DNA from: Chelonoidis abingdonii | Taxonomy: Eukaryota; Chordata; Testudines; Testudinidae | DNA length: 64,000 nucleotides | Direction of reading: 5' to 3' | Assembly: GCF_003597395.2 (NCBI RefSeq) | Contig: NC_133771.1 | Coordinates: 51,310,321-51,374,320, forward strand | In this document: positions 47,687 through 58,930 of the stretch, piece after piece | How positions within the stretch are numbered: position 1 is the first letter of the stretch | Layout of the letters: every line of letters begins with the position of its first letter | The notes under the pieces: generated by a model | Database searches by the model: none | Seen by the model: only the letters and a program-made list of their open reading frames with translations | Told to the model about the DNA's origin: nothing | Made by a program: the position numbers and the translations under genes

Positions 47687-48982
47687 CAGGACTGGCTCTA
47701 GGAACCAGCGTTCCAAGCATGTGCTTGGGGCGGCCCTTTCGAAGGGGTGCACTCTGCCCCCCCCACCTTTTTTTTTTTTGCTTGGGGCGGCAAAAAGCCG
47801 GGAGCTGGCCCTGGCCAGAGCCCTGCCGCTGGAGAGACAGAGCATAGTCCCCTGGAGCCGAGCCTGGGCTGCAGCGGCGAGAGGGGCTCCCGGAGTGTGT
47901 GCGGAGCTGGGCAGGGAGGGAAGCAGAGCCCAGGATGCAGGGAGGGAGGAGGGATCCTGCTGCTGCCACCGCTGCTGCTCTGAGTCTCCCCAGGGCGGCG
48001 CGACATTTCCCTGCCTGAGTGGGCTGTGCAGGATGCCACAGAGCTGGGCAGAGGGTGCAGATCCCGGCTCGTGTGCTGATGGGGCGAGTGGCTGGGCAGC
48101 CTGAGCTGCCAAGGAGCCACCACCGCCCCCTTCTGCTCCTGGACCTAGCCCGCTGCGCACCTCCCCGGCCTCAGCTCTGCGCTGCTTGCCCCAGGCCCCC
48201 ATAGTGCCAGGGGCGGGGAGAGGAAGAGCCCGGCTCTGAGTAGGGCAGCGGGGGATACTGCCCCACCGGGGGGACACCCACAGCTCAGGCACCTGAGGGT
48301 CAGTGTCTGTCCTCTCAGCTCTGCCTGCACGGGGCTGGGGAAGCAGCTGTCAGCACTTGCCCCTCTCAGCCCTTGCACCCCCCATCCCGCTCGCAGCCTC
48401 TTTACTTGTACCTCCCCCCATCGCTCCTTCACCGCACTCCTTCCCCTTGTACTCTCCCTTCACCCATACCTCTCCCCTTGTACCCTCCCCCAGCTGTCTC
48501 CTCCCGCACCTCCCCTTCCCTAGCACCTCTTCTCCCACAACCCTCCTGATACCCCCTTTCCTCCTCCACCCTTTTCTCTACCAGTGTAGAGCCCCCAAGC
48601 ACCCCCACACCCATTCCTCTGCCTGAACCCTCTTTACTAGATCCCCATCCATTTCCGGGTGCAAGGTTTGAGGGTTAGTCCCTATGCCTTCCATGTGTAT
48701 TTGGAACACTAAAGATGGGGTTGCGGGGGACTGGGAGGGGGCGAGATTTATACTAAAATGAAATAAAAATAGGAGAAATGGTTTGAGTCCCCACTGCAAG
48801 TGTAAATGGGGATTGCTGTGGTGAATGAGGAGGTCATGTTTGCGGAGGGAGAGCCCAGGGCTGAGGTGGCAGGGAGTGCGGGTGGGGAGGGCACAGGTGG
48901 GGAGGAGAGAGCCCAGGGCTGGAGTGAGGGGCAGCCAAATTTTTTTTTGCTTGGGGCGGCAAAAAACCTAGAGCCGGCCCTG
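47687..48982. mobile_element. Large GC-rich hAT-like element with a repeated right end
   Basis: The left end CAGGACTGGCTCTAGGA is inversely matched by the right end CCTAGAGCCGGCCCTG (to 48982). The right-end block, T run plus 'gcttggggcggcaaaaa' plus the terminal repeat, occurs twice: near 47769-47814 and near 48937-48982. The element may therefore be a 128-bp element followed by a longer one, or a longer element with an internal duplicate. I could not find a convincing 8-bp flank. The interior is rich in G and C with many CpG steps and gives long overlapping frames with no recognised domains. Confidence 0.7.
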
Positions 48983-51819
48983 GCCATGGCTATATTCTAT
49001 TTTTAGCCTGCTAGCTTGATGAGAGCTAGTGTGAGTATGTCTCCTCCAGCTGAGAATTACACCTCCAGCTCCAAGTTTAGACATACATTATGTCCTGGTG
49101 GTTTCTTATTTTGCCTCCAAAACTTTTTAAAAACTGGTCTGTAGAAATGGTATTATCTTACTCCCAGATCTTCTCTTTGTTTGTTTCCTCTTGGCACTGC
49201 ACAGATAGCAGTTATGCAACATGAGATGGATTCTCACAGTATGAATCTTCCACGCTGTTGTTCATTGATTTCAAATTGCATGGCCAAATCCTGGATCAGA
49301 TTCTGGCAAGCCCCTACATGGGTGCAGAAATGAATAGAAAGTGCAAGGAAAGTTCCTCCTGCTTGCACTCCCTCACAGGAGCTGATTAGAATCATGATAG
49401 GGAACATATCCTCTATTTTTTCTACATCTTCAGGCACTAAATACCTAAAGGGAAGGGACCTTCACCTTCTACCCTAGCTTGGCAATGCGTCAAAAACATA
49501 ATGTAACCTTTTCATGAGTGATGCAGCAAGAATCTATGTGCAGTGTCTGAGACTCCCTAGGAGAAATTGGTTCAGTCAGCGAGAATTCTTCCAGAGAACT
49601 CCAGGTGCAGCATGACCTTGTGCATCCCTTCCAGCACTGCTAACAGTACACAGTGCACGACCTAGCCCTTACATGTGTGAGCCCCACTGAAGACTATGAA
49701 TAGGATTGCATAGGTGTAGTAACTGAAAGCAGATTGGGTTGCACAGAGATAAACTAAGGCAAAGCTTATCACTGCAATTGGAAATTAAGGTAACAGAACT
49801 GTTAACTGGTTGAACTTTTTTTAGGGAAATGTGGTATTATTTATTTTTCACTACTAAGTGCACTAATTTACCTTTATGCTTTATCAGTTAAGGTGGTGCT
49901 AGCTTTTAGTGATGCTCGTTGAAGTCAGCACAATTGTTATCCTATACATCCCTCCAGTGAATATAGCACTTTTTCATACGGATCTGTTTCTTTGTGGGAA
50001 AAAATACCATCAGCTAATGTTTACCATTTTAATTAAGTTAATTTTCTACAACTAATACTTCGCCTATTAATTTGAAGTTCACGAAAGGTCATGAAAATGT
50101 CTTTGTTGTGTACCTTCAGCTGAAAACAAGAAATGTATAATAATATGCAAAAGGAGCAATTAAGAAAAGTAACCATTTTTTGAGCTACCAGTTTGGAATT
50201 CTCATCACTCACTGATCCTCAAGCTAACCAACTCTTCTTAAGGCACTGCTAATAGCGTAAAATTCTGTCCTCTGGTGCACATGTGCTGATTCCTGTTCAA
50301 ATCAACTGGAACTGAAAACACCGGTTTCAAGATAGCATTTGGCACAGGATGTCTAGTGCTTATTGCAGCCATGTTGCAAGAAAAAGCATTCTGATCACTA
50401 GTCAGTAATATTTACATGAAAAACTAGTTTTTTGGATCATATTCTCCCACTACAGGCTACAAGTAATTCCCATATAAGTCAATGAAAGCCAGTCACATCC
50501 TTCCGTAGAAGAATTGGGCCCTTTATTAGGACAAGTTTACAGACATTCATAACCTGCTAGTTATATCAGTTGTACCAGCTGCATCTGCTATAGTGAAGAT
50601 TGCAGAAGGTTTCATTCTAATACTTTCTTTTCACATACTGAAACTGTATAGAAAGTCAGCTTTTAGGGCTGAACTTTTCCATGTTTGTTCCTTTCTGAAG
50701 ACAAAATATTCTGGAAAGATTGACAAAACCTCCTCACCCATTACAGGAGTTAGAAGAACAATGTTTTTTCTCCATTAGGAAAAAGAAATGCCTCACTACA
50801 GTTTCTATAATGATAACTCAAAAAAAGCTGAACTTTGTACATTCACATTTAGATTATAAATGTAGACAGGCCATAATGCATTATGGAGAATAGAAAATAT
50901 GGCTATATATTGAAGTCATTCTGAGTTTGAAAATGCAGGATGCAACATGGGCAAAAGAAATATTTAACTGCTCACTTAAAGACTGATGTACTGCACAGGT
51001 GGTTAACTATACAGCTGTTTGGTTACAGGAATTTACAAGCTGAACCGCTACAGCATGTGCAACTTCTGGATGCATAACAACTTCAGAGCAAGAGATGGAT
51101 CTTGCAAAGTCAGCAAGTCACTTATCTCTTGACTAAGGGGCTTTACAGGAACATTTTGGCTCATTAGCGCCATAGCACGTGACTTTAAAAAGCTCTGTAG
51201 GTGAGGCCAGCAGAATTGTAAACTGAAAAAGCTAAATAACTTGATCTTTCTTTTCTTTCCCTTAAAAAGTAAAGGAAATAAAATGCAAAAGCATCAGCCA
51301 CACCATACATATCTAATATTTTTAATACCTCTTTTCTTGTTAAAGTTTAACTTTGACTTACTGGGCAAAATCCTCAGCTAAAGATAATCCTCACTCTGCA
51401 AAATCTTCAGCTAAAATCCTCCTCTAACCCCATTGATTTAAATGGGCCTACACTGATTTACACCAGCTAAAGATGTGGATTATGATTTGTTATTTTATTA
51501 ACATATATAATAAAATATCTGGCCTTCAGAGATGCACAGAGGGAGTTTCCCTAACTTTGAATGCTTGACATCAAAACCCTAATGCTCTGTTCATGATTGT
51601 TAATAGCAAAATAAAAGCAGCTTTCTTTTGAATAAGCACATAATGAAATTTCAAAAGTGGATGAATTGTTCATGAACATTATGCACAAATTTCATTTGAG
51701 ATTAAAGATATTCATGCTATTTTTATGAACTTTTAACTCCTATTCTTTTAAATGTACATTTTAGGATAATTATAATAGAACATCCATTCCCATCAATGAA
51801 ATGTGAGGATGCAGCCATT
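48983..51819. repeat. AT-rich sequence with one micro-repeat
   Basis: 51400-51482 contains 'ccccattgatttaaatgg' and 'tgatttacaccagctaaag', a degenerate member of the CCATTGA/TCAATGG class. No genes were recognised. Confidence 0.4.
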
Positions 51820-51885
51820 CTGATTGCATGGGATAAATTCATTTCCTGAGTCCATTCAGGAAATGAATTTATCCCATGCAATCAG
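51820..51885. repeat. Perfect 30-bp-arm hairpin
   Basis: Arms 51820-51849 and 51856-51885 are exact reverse complements over 30 bp, separated by the 6-base loop gtccat. The stem starts CTGATTGCATGGGATAAATT. No flanking repeat family is recognised. Perfect arms suggest a recent origin, or a template-switch event at replication. Confidence 0.95.
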
Positions 51886-52715
51886 CTTCATTTATGCATT
51901 CGGTTGAGCTAAACAAATATTATACCAAATTCGGTTTTCCCACTGTGAATATGTTAAATAAACTTGGATGGATGTATATGGACATACAAGTGCTTTTATT
52001 GTTAACCACATTTTCATAAGTCAAATTCATCTTTAAAGGAGTTAAGTCAATTATTGCCCTTGTAGTAGCCTTGTTACATACTAAGGCAGTTGAAATAAAC
52101 AGGACCCTTCCATTGAATACGCCTCAATTTCCAGAGTTACCAGCTGGCAGCATAACTAGTCCTAAGGGCAGTACTGTGATGATGTTACTGGTACTGACAC
52201 ATCCATTCAATACATGTGCCATATCACTTGAATTTATCTACAATGACTGCAAAATCTGGATGCTGCTATTTTTTCAGTATTGATTCTGTCACCACATAGA
52301 CTATTTTTAAAGTCGCTGGCAGTCTTTCTCTTTCAACAAGAAAAAATAATTTGAATCTGTCTTTTTTAAGATACCTTTAAGCAATGGACTAACTATTAAA
52401 CTGATCAACAATTACATTCACCATTTTTATCTGTAGTTTGCTTTCAGGCAAAAACAGATAAAGAAAACAAAAAACAGAAAGGGCTGAGCTCCTCAAATAT
52501 CTGCTGCCAGAATACTGGAGCCAGATTCTGGCACATACCAGAGTCCATTTGCAGCAGGTGTAAATTGACTGAGGATTTCCTCTTCATAAAGGGATCTCAG
52601 CTGGCATATTGTTATACCTCCCCTCTGACCCCCTCTAGGCATGGAGGCAAGAGGACATTGGACCAAAGAGGGTGTTTAGTGGCAACACTGAAATATACTG
52701 GGTCTAAGTGGTTTT
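51886..52715. other. Unrecognised AT-rich sequence
   Basis: No supported feature. 52530-52575 contains weak micro-repeat phrases ('gagccagattctggcaca', 'gtgtaaattgac'). Confidence 0.4.
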
Positions 52716-52899
52716 GGAGGGGATAGCTCAGTGGTTTGAGCCTTGCCCTGCTAAACTCAAGGTTGTGAGTTCAATCCTTGACAGTTCCATTTAGGGAACT
52801 GAGACAAAAATCTGTCTGGGGATTGGTTCTGCTTTCAGCAGGGGGTTGGACAAGATGACCTCCTGAGGTCCCTTCCAACTCTGATATTCTATGATTCTT
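52716..52899 (+). mobile_element. CryI-like tRNA-derived SINE
   Basis: The head GGATAGCTCAGTGGTTTGAG carries a tRNA-type A box and 'ggttgtgagttcaatcc' a B box, the internal RNA polymerase III promoter. The tail 'gaggtcccttccaactctg' and 'attctatgattctt' resembles the CR1 3' end (compare 5716-5797 and 13765). In turtles this shared tail is thought to let CR1 reverse transcriptase mobilise the SINE. The copy is nearly full length. Confidence 0.92.
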
Positions 52900-55026
52900 G
52901 GAAGTGTAATAGACCCCAAAGGTTGGTTCAGGTTGGAACCTGCTCTAACTTATACAGGAGGCTGCTTTAGCTCCTGGCCATTTTCTAGGATCATTGGGGT
53001 AGCTAAGTGGTTTAGGTACCATGTGATCTTACTGTTAGGTCTTCTTGTGAATCTAGACATTAATAAAATGAATTAAAATTTTAAAGACTTTGTATTTAAT
53101 ACAAATACATTTGGTTCATATGAAAAAGTTTCTTTAAGAAAGAAAAACCTAGAGTCAAAGTATTAGCAAGAAATGTCAGATCAGTGACTTAAAGCCCACT
53201 TCATCTTAGTTTATAAATTATGTATATCTTGCAAGCATCTCAACTGTACTGTCTGCAAAATAATAAGAAATAGAAATCATTAATGAAGTGTCTGTGCCAA
53301 CTTCATAACTTAGAATCTTCAACTTTGATCGCTTCTTAATTATCTTCTCAGTTCTGAATATCAGATCAAGCAACTTCAATGAAAGTAATTTAGCTACTGT
53401 ATGTTTTTCTCTTCCTAAATGGCAGCAGGTCTATGTTTTATTAAAAATGCATTTACTCGTATTTATTAGTGATAAGGCTGAAATAAATTACATTGCTATT
53501 TTAATGTACCTTTGAGCCACTAATCTGTCTTGATTGCCTTCTGATGAATTCTTTACAGTGTAATGTTACAAATATTTCTTATAAACATTAATATGCCACT
53601 TTTTCATAATGAATAAATGCATTGTTGAATAGATTAATATGTTTTGAAATCTCTTTCCTCTCAAATATGACCAATTGCTAAATCATAGACCAAGGGTACA
53701 AAATCTTGGGTATGTTATACATCTGAGGTCATCCTATCCTCATTTTTCCAGACAAAGAATGATACCATTAAGAAACAGAAAGTAATATTTGCTTTTAACT
53801 TTTTTAAAATTAGTACCATCGTGTAAAAATACATACAAATTAAATATGCATATGGACAAAATTCTCTTTTTATTTATTCAATTGCAGGTCCCACTGACAT
53901 GAACAGAACTGAGGACACAATGTAGCCCCCACAATATAGGATTTTAAAACAATCTTTTAATGTCAAAGTAACATGACGGGAACCAACAACTATAACATCA
54001 TTAATAGTATAATGCAAATAATGATCATCAAGAAAAAAGGGAGGATTTTTTATTAAATCCAGACAATCCCACAATCCCACAATCAAATGCAGACAATCCC
54101 ACAATCAAAACAATAATTGATTTATAAGAATGGTAAATATACTAAAACATAATGAAAATTAGTAGAAGTTAGTCCCACATGTTTCTAGCAGTTTCCAGTA
54201 ATTTAACAGTAACAAAAATGGCAAGAATTTTATAATTATCCCCAAAACAAGCATACAAAATTTAGAATTTCAGGGTGAACGCTAATCTAAGATATGGAAA
54301 TGCAGTGTTAGGGCACTCATACAACCTTGCCTCTCTGTCCTGTAATGATATCATGCAATAGCTATTATGATTTAATGATTAAGGCATTTTAGGATTTGTC
54401 ATCCCAGATTGCATTTATTTTTGAAGACATTTGTTTTCATACTTCTTCTAATAGTGTCACTATAAGATAAATGTAACTCTGTCTATGAAACCCTGAAGGC
54501 ACACTAGACAGTGGGGGGAGGCAGGGAATGGGGCAGGGAGAAGGAAGGGGATGAGAAGAGTGAGATCAGTGCTGTTTTAGTGGTATAGGCTTGAGATGCT
54601 TGGGAAAGGAGTTATGTGAGAGGGTCAGGATGAGTGAATAGAAATGGACTGAGGTGAGAGGAAAGAGGGTTATGTGCTGAAGGTTCCTGTGCTGGAAAGA
54701 CTGGGTCTGTTCATGGGTCTGTGTTGGACAGCCCAATTTCTCTGGACAAAGCATCAGTGCTTGAAAGCTCACCATACCACTGAAAGAGCAAAGCTGGCGA
54801 GCTGAGGCAGGAGCACAAGGGGAAGCCCTTAAAAAGCACAGAGACATCAACATTCTGGGATTGGTCTTCTACCCTCCAGACCCTTTGCACAGCACTAATC
54901 TTCATAACCTGGTCCCTTCTACGGACCTAGCTTTCCCCACATCTATAGTTTTCTCTCCTCGACTCTTATCACATCACCACTTTATCTTCTTACCCTCTGC
55001 TCACATCCCCCACCATCATATGGAGA
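52900..55026. repeat. AT-rich sequence with a small direct repeat
   Basis: The 17-bp phrase CAGACAATCCCACAATC occurs at 54060 and again at 54090. There is no gene or transposon end that I can support. Confidence 0.4.
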
Positions 55027-55180
55027 TATACCTATCTTATAGAACTGGAAGGGACCTTGAAAAGTCATCCAATTCCTGAGAGATTTTTGCCCCAGATCCC
55101 TAAATGGCCCCTCAAGGAGTAAACTCACAACCCTGGGTTTAGCAGGCCAACACTCAAACCACTGAGTTATCTGTCCCACC
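55027..55180 (-). mobile_element. CryI-like tRNA-derived SINE, reverse strand
   Basis: On the reverse strand the head is 'gggacagataactcagtggt', with A-box and B-box regions (the B box as 'ttgtgagtttactcc'), and the tail is 'aaggtcccttccagttct'. It is shorter than the copy at 52716 and differs in the middle. Confidence 0.88.
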
Positions 55181-55693
55181 CCAACTTTCCTGACACCAGA
55201 AAGCAGCGAAGTGGGGAAACAAGGAAAGTGGCTATGTGTTAGGAGGGCATAAAAGTTAGTGGGGATGTGAGAATGTCAAAGGAGACTAATCTTCTATGAT
55301 TCTAATAATTGGCTGAGTTACATTTGATGTTACAGTGGTGCTAGTGAAGAATGACTTGGGCCATTAACCTGGGCCTTTCTATATTCTGTAGAATAATAAC
55401 AGTCACATACAACATTTGTTAACAATTTAGGCTAATAATTTCTTCATTGGTTGCCTATACATGAGATTTCAATTAGTTTTAACCTTACACAGTGTTTAAA
55501 GAGTCTGTTTTATTCCATTATTAAGATCTTTTAGGGGGAGGAGGATGGCTCCAACTCCAGTGCTAAATTTCCAAATGTCTCAATTTAAAATTAATTTTAG
55601 ATTGGATACCAATTAGTTGCTTTACTTCATATTCTCAGACAATGCATTCAGTGTTCAAAGAGTAAGTGCGGCAACTGGAGAGGACAATGGTAC
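55181..55693. other. Unrecognised sequence
   Basis: No feature. This is the flank of the truncated LTR that follows. Confidence 0.4.
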
Positions 55694-55965
55694 CCTTAAT
55701 GGTACCAAGACAAATTACAAAGAAAATAAACACAAACCTATTTATCCCTTTTTTAAAACTTACTACTCTCATAAGAGGCTGGTTCCTTGATCTTTTTCAT
55801 TCCGGCTGAAACTGAAACTCTAAACAAAGGAAAAATTCCCTCCTTCCTTTTGAAACATCTTGTAGCCCCATTGGTTCCTCTGGTCAGGTGTCAGCTAGGC
55901 TACGTGAACTTCTTAACCCTTTACAGGTAAAAGAGGCATTAACCCTTAACTATCTGTTTATGACA
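55694..55965 (-). mobile_element. Truncated 3' LTR (U3 part) of the gypsy element
   Basis: On the reverse strand it begins TGTCATAAACAGATAGTTAA at 55965 and is collinear with the first 270 or so bases of the LTR at 58931-59658, then stops at 55694. A purine-rich tract lies directly upstream in reverse-strand sense (55966-55980). This identifies it as the 3' LTR of a reverse-strand element. Confidence 0.88.
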
Positions 55966-55980
55966 TGCCCCCCAAATCTT
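55966..55980 (-). promoter_or_regulatory. Polypurine tract
   Basis: On the reverse strand the sequence AAGATTTGGGGGGCA directly precedes the LTR start TGTCATAAAC. In LTR retrotransposons such a tract primes plus-strand DNA synthesis. Confidence 0.8.
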
Positions 55981-56349
55981 AGAAAATGTCATTTGAACAC
56001 ACTGAATGTGATATTCTTTCCTAGGAACTTTAGAATAAACAGATTAATAAAACACATGCACCTTTACATATACACTAATTATGTAAAACACAAGATTTTT
56101 CACATTTTAAGGACATTTTAACCATTAACTCTAGGAAACTTTCACCGGAGAGTGCATCAGGCTACTTTGTAGAAGACTCCTGAAATGTGTTGGGGGCCAT
56201 GATAATGTAAATTCATAAATGAACACTCCAATGATTGGACCTAGTGTTGGAGCAGTTGCTTTTGCTACAGGGCTGTACACATAGTAAGTTTTAGAAAGGG
56301 ATAAATAGGGTTATGTTTCTTGTAGTCTATGACAATTATCCATCCCCGT
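55981..56349. other. Gypsy 3' non-coding region and inner breakpoint
   Basis: No protein signature. The change from reverse- to forward-strand gypsy orientation must lie between about 56000 and 56350. Confidence 0.4.
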
Positions 56350-57559
56350 ATTACTGTGGGAAGACTTGGCCAAGCATGTGAAGTGGCCAAGAAGGGTGGA
56401 AGAATGGTCACAACGCAGCCAGGCCAGGCAAGCTTCCAACACCTTCCCTGTTCCTGAGCCATCTACCAGGGCCCCGTCTGTGTTACCAGAGACCCAGACA
56501 GAGGTGGTGGAACCGGATCTTCTACCCATGAATGCTACAGCCGTAATGAATCCAGTCCCAGAACCGGAACTGGAAACGCAACCAGCACCAGAACCATTGC
56601 CAGCACTGATTCCAGCGCTTGCAAACCCATCTACAACTCCAATGCCAGAGGGCACCAGCGAGCCGGAACTGGCAGAAGCAGCAAACAACTCTACCCAAAA
56701 GGCTCAGACAGAGCCTGAAATATCACATAGTGCACCAACGGAGAGCGGTTCATAATCAACAAAAATAACCCCATCACCTATATCGCTTCCAGAGGGACCA
56801 AGCCCAAGTCCACAATCTAAGGAGGAACTGATGTCTCCAGCATCAAGGGAACAGTTCCAGGCTGAGCAAGAAGCAGATGACAGCCTTCAGAAAGCTTGTG
56901 TGGTGGCACAGAGCACCCCACCGCCTCTCAGCTCTTCTAACCGATCCCTGTTTGTTGTAGAACAAGGACTTTTATACAAGGAGACTCTTTCAGGTGGACA
57001 CCAGGAAGACTGGCATCCTCAAAGACAGTTGGCAGTTCCAACGAAGTACCGGGTAAAGCTCTTAAGCTTAGCCCATGATCATCCCAGTGGCCATTCTGGG
57101 GTGAACAGAACCAAAGACAGGTTGGGGAAGTCTTTCCCCTGGTAGGGAATGGGCAAGGACGTTGTTAATTATGTCCAGTCTTGTGAGGTGTGCCAAAGAG
57201 TGGGAAAGCACCAAGACCAGGTCAAAGCCCCTCTCCAACCCCTCCCCATAATTGAGGTCCCATTTCAGCGAGTAACTGTGGATATTCTGGGTCCTTTCCC
57301 AAAGTAGACCCCCAGAGGAAAGCAGTACATACTGACTTCCATGGATTTTGCTACCTGATGGCTGGAAGCAGTAGTTCTAAGCAACACCAGGGCTAAAAGT
57401 GTGTGCCAAGCCTTAGCAGACATTTTTGCCAGGGTAGGTTGGCCCTCTGACATCCTTACAGATTCAGGAACTAATTTCCTGGCAGGGACAATGAAAAACC
57501 TGTGGGAAGCACATGGGGTGAATCACTTGGTTGCCACCTCTTACCACCATCAAACCAAT
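56350..57559 (+). pseudogene. Gypsy integrase pseudogene with low-complexity linker, truncated
   Basis: Forward frame. The first part (56366-56755) is a linker rich in Pro, Glu, Ser and Thr with SQARQ near its start, ending in a stop. The second (from 56831) leads into an HHCC zinc-binding domain (HPSGHSG, then CEVC) and a DDE integrase core. The first catalytic Asp is in VDILGP (57281) and the second in LTDSGTNF (57461), 60 residues apart. The frame breaks at about 57559 with SYHHQTN, just before the expected third residue, Glu. Three in-frame stops occur inside the domain (near 57143, 57305 and 57357) with no frameshift, so the decay is by point mutation. The enzyme would have joined element cDNA to the genome. 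This copy is inactive. Confidence 0.9.
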
Positions 57560-57579
57560 TTCCGCCCATTCTCAAGGTT

Positions 57580-58623
57580 TCCCTTCGCTCCGAGGGTATT
57601 TGAGAGGCATCTGGGCCTGGGCATCTTTGGTGTGATTGTGGTGTAATGAACTGTAATCGGTTTGGGTTCTTGGGGCAGTGGGCCTTTATATGTCCCAGTT
57701 CATAATATTTAAAACATCGCCCAGCTGACTAGTCACTGGGACGAGGTGGGTGGCTGGAGACTGGTGAGGTGGGACAATAAGGTGTCTGGGGCTTTCCTTG
57801 GGTTGTAGGTGGGGCCTTGGGTTGCCCCCGGTGACAAGGTTTAGTTTCGGTTTGCCGTCTCTGATATTCGCTCCAACAGCTAGTAGTTTTTTTTTTTCTG
57901 ACACTTCCACCCATTTGGCTCCAATTTCCCCGGCCTCGGTTACAGTTTTGGGCTTCCCTTCTAGGATGTACCTTTCTATTTCCTCAGGAACACCCTCTAA
58001 GAACTGCTCCATTTGCATTAGGAAAGACAGCTCTGCCAGAGAGTTAGCATTTGCTCCTGATATCCAGGCATCCCAATTCTTTCCAAGGTGGTAGGCGTGT
58101 CGGGTAAATTTCACCTTAGGGCTCTGAACTGCTGACAGTCATGCTCAGGTGTTAGCCCCATCCTGATTCTGGTCTTGGTTTGAAAAATTTTATAATCGTT
58201 CATGCGTTCCCTTGGCATTTCAGCTGCCACCTCTGCTAAGGGTCCACTGAGCTGTGTCCTCAGCTCTATCATATACTGGTCTGTAGAGATGTTATACCCA
58301 AGGCAGGCCCTTTCGAAATTTTCTAAGAAGGCCTCAGTATCATCACCTGCCTTGTAGGTGTGGAATTTTCTGGGATGGGAAGCAGTACCTGGAGAAGGGT
58401 TGTTAGGGTTGGCTGGTACATCCTGCTTAGCCCTTGCTAATTCCAGTTCATGCTCCATCTCTTTTTCTCTCACCTCCATCTCTTTTTGTTTCTCCTCCAT
58501 AGCTCTTTTGTGGGCAGCCGCAGCCCTGGGCATCTGTCTGTCATGTTCCTTTTGGCTCCCCTCAGCCTGGAGTTTGGCTAATTCCAGCTGCTGTTGGTTG
58601 GTTTATTTTTCTTTGCCTGACAT
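57580..58623 (-). pseudogene. Gag pseudogene with SCAN-like capsid segment and zinc knuckle
   Basis: Reverse-strand start ATG at 58623, chosen because a long same-frame coding stretch follows; it is spoiled by a stop at codon 7. Next comes a charged coiled-coil-like segment (EEKQKEMEVREKEMEHELEL), a capsid N-terminal part (FHTYKAGDDTEAFLENFERA) and GLTPEHDCQQFRALR. After a frameshift near 58112 come KFTRHAYHL, LMQMEQFLEGVPEEIERYI and EAGEIGAKW. The -MEQFLEGVPEE- block and its surroundings match the SCAN-domain pattern of vertebrate zinc-finger proteins, a domain derived from Gmr1-like gag. A second frameshift precedes a CCHC knuckle (57716 to 57675) whose second Cys is Tyr. Gag would package element RNA into particles. 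It is inactive here. Confidence 0.9.
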
Positions 58624-58930
58624 TTTCCCCCTGGTCTACCTTAGCTATCTGAGGGGGGCAGGGGGGAACAGCTTGGAATCTTTGGTTACTGTAATGTGAG
58701 TCTTTAGAAAAAAAACAAGTAAAACAGGTTTTTGTGACTTGTCTTAGCAATGTTAATGACCCTCCAGTGATCACAGCTGGAGCTTTCCTTCTAACAAAAA
58801 GCCCTCTGTTAGAATCTCTTATCTCCTTGCCTTCAGGGTATCTCTCCTTCACTGCTTCCCCAGCATCTCAAAGACGGAAAAAAAAAATCTGGCTTTTGGT
58901 TCCTAAAAAATTCCTCACCGCTGCTGACCA
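58624..58930 (-). other. Gypsy 5' leader and putative primer-binding site
   Basis: Directly inside the 5' LTR the reverse strand reads TGGTCAGCAGCGGTGAGG (58930-58913), starting with TGG as expected for pairing to the CCA end of a tRNA. I could not match it to a specific tRNA. The rest is the untranslated leader of gag. Confidence 0.55.

Noticed and set aside
47603..48432. Long overlapping frames (up to 229 codons) and a possible CpG island
   Set aside because: The region lies within a hAT-like element and has no recognisable domain. High GC content explains the frames, and no promoter or exon evidence accompanies the CpG density.
52716..52800. tRNA gene call on the SINE head
   Set aside because: The A and B boxes belong to a tRNA-derived SINE. 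The sequence does not close into a full cloverleaf with a proper acceptor stem, and CR1-like tail follows.
54060..54110. CRISPR-like or minisatellite array
   Set aside because: Only two copies of a 17-bp phrase, in a vertebrate-type sequence. It is a small direct duplication.
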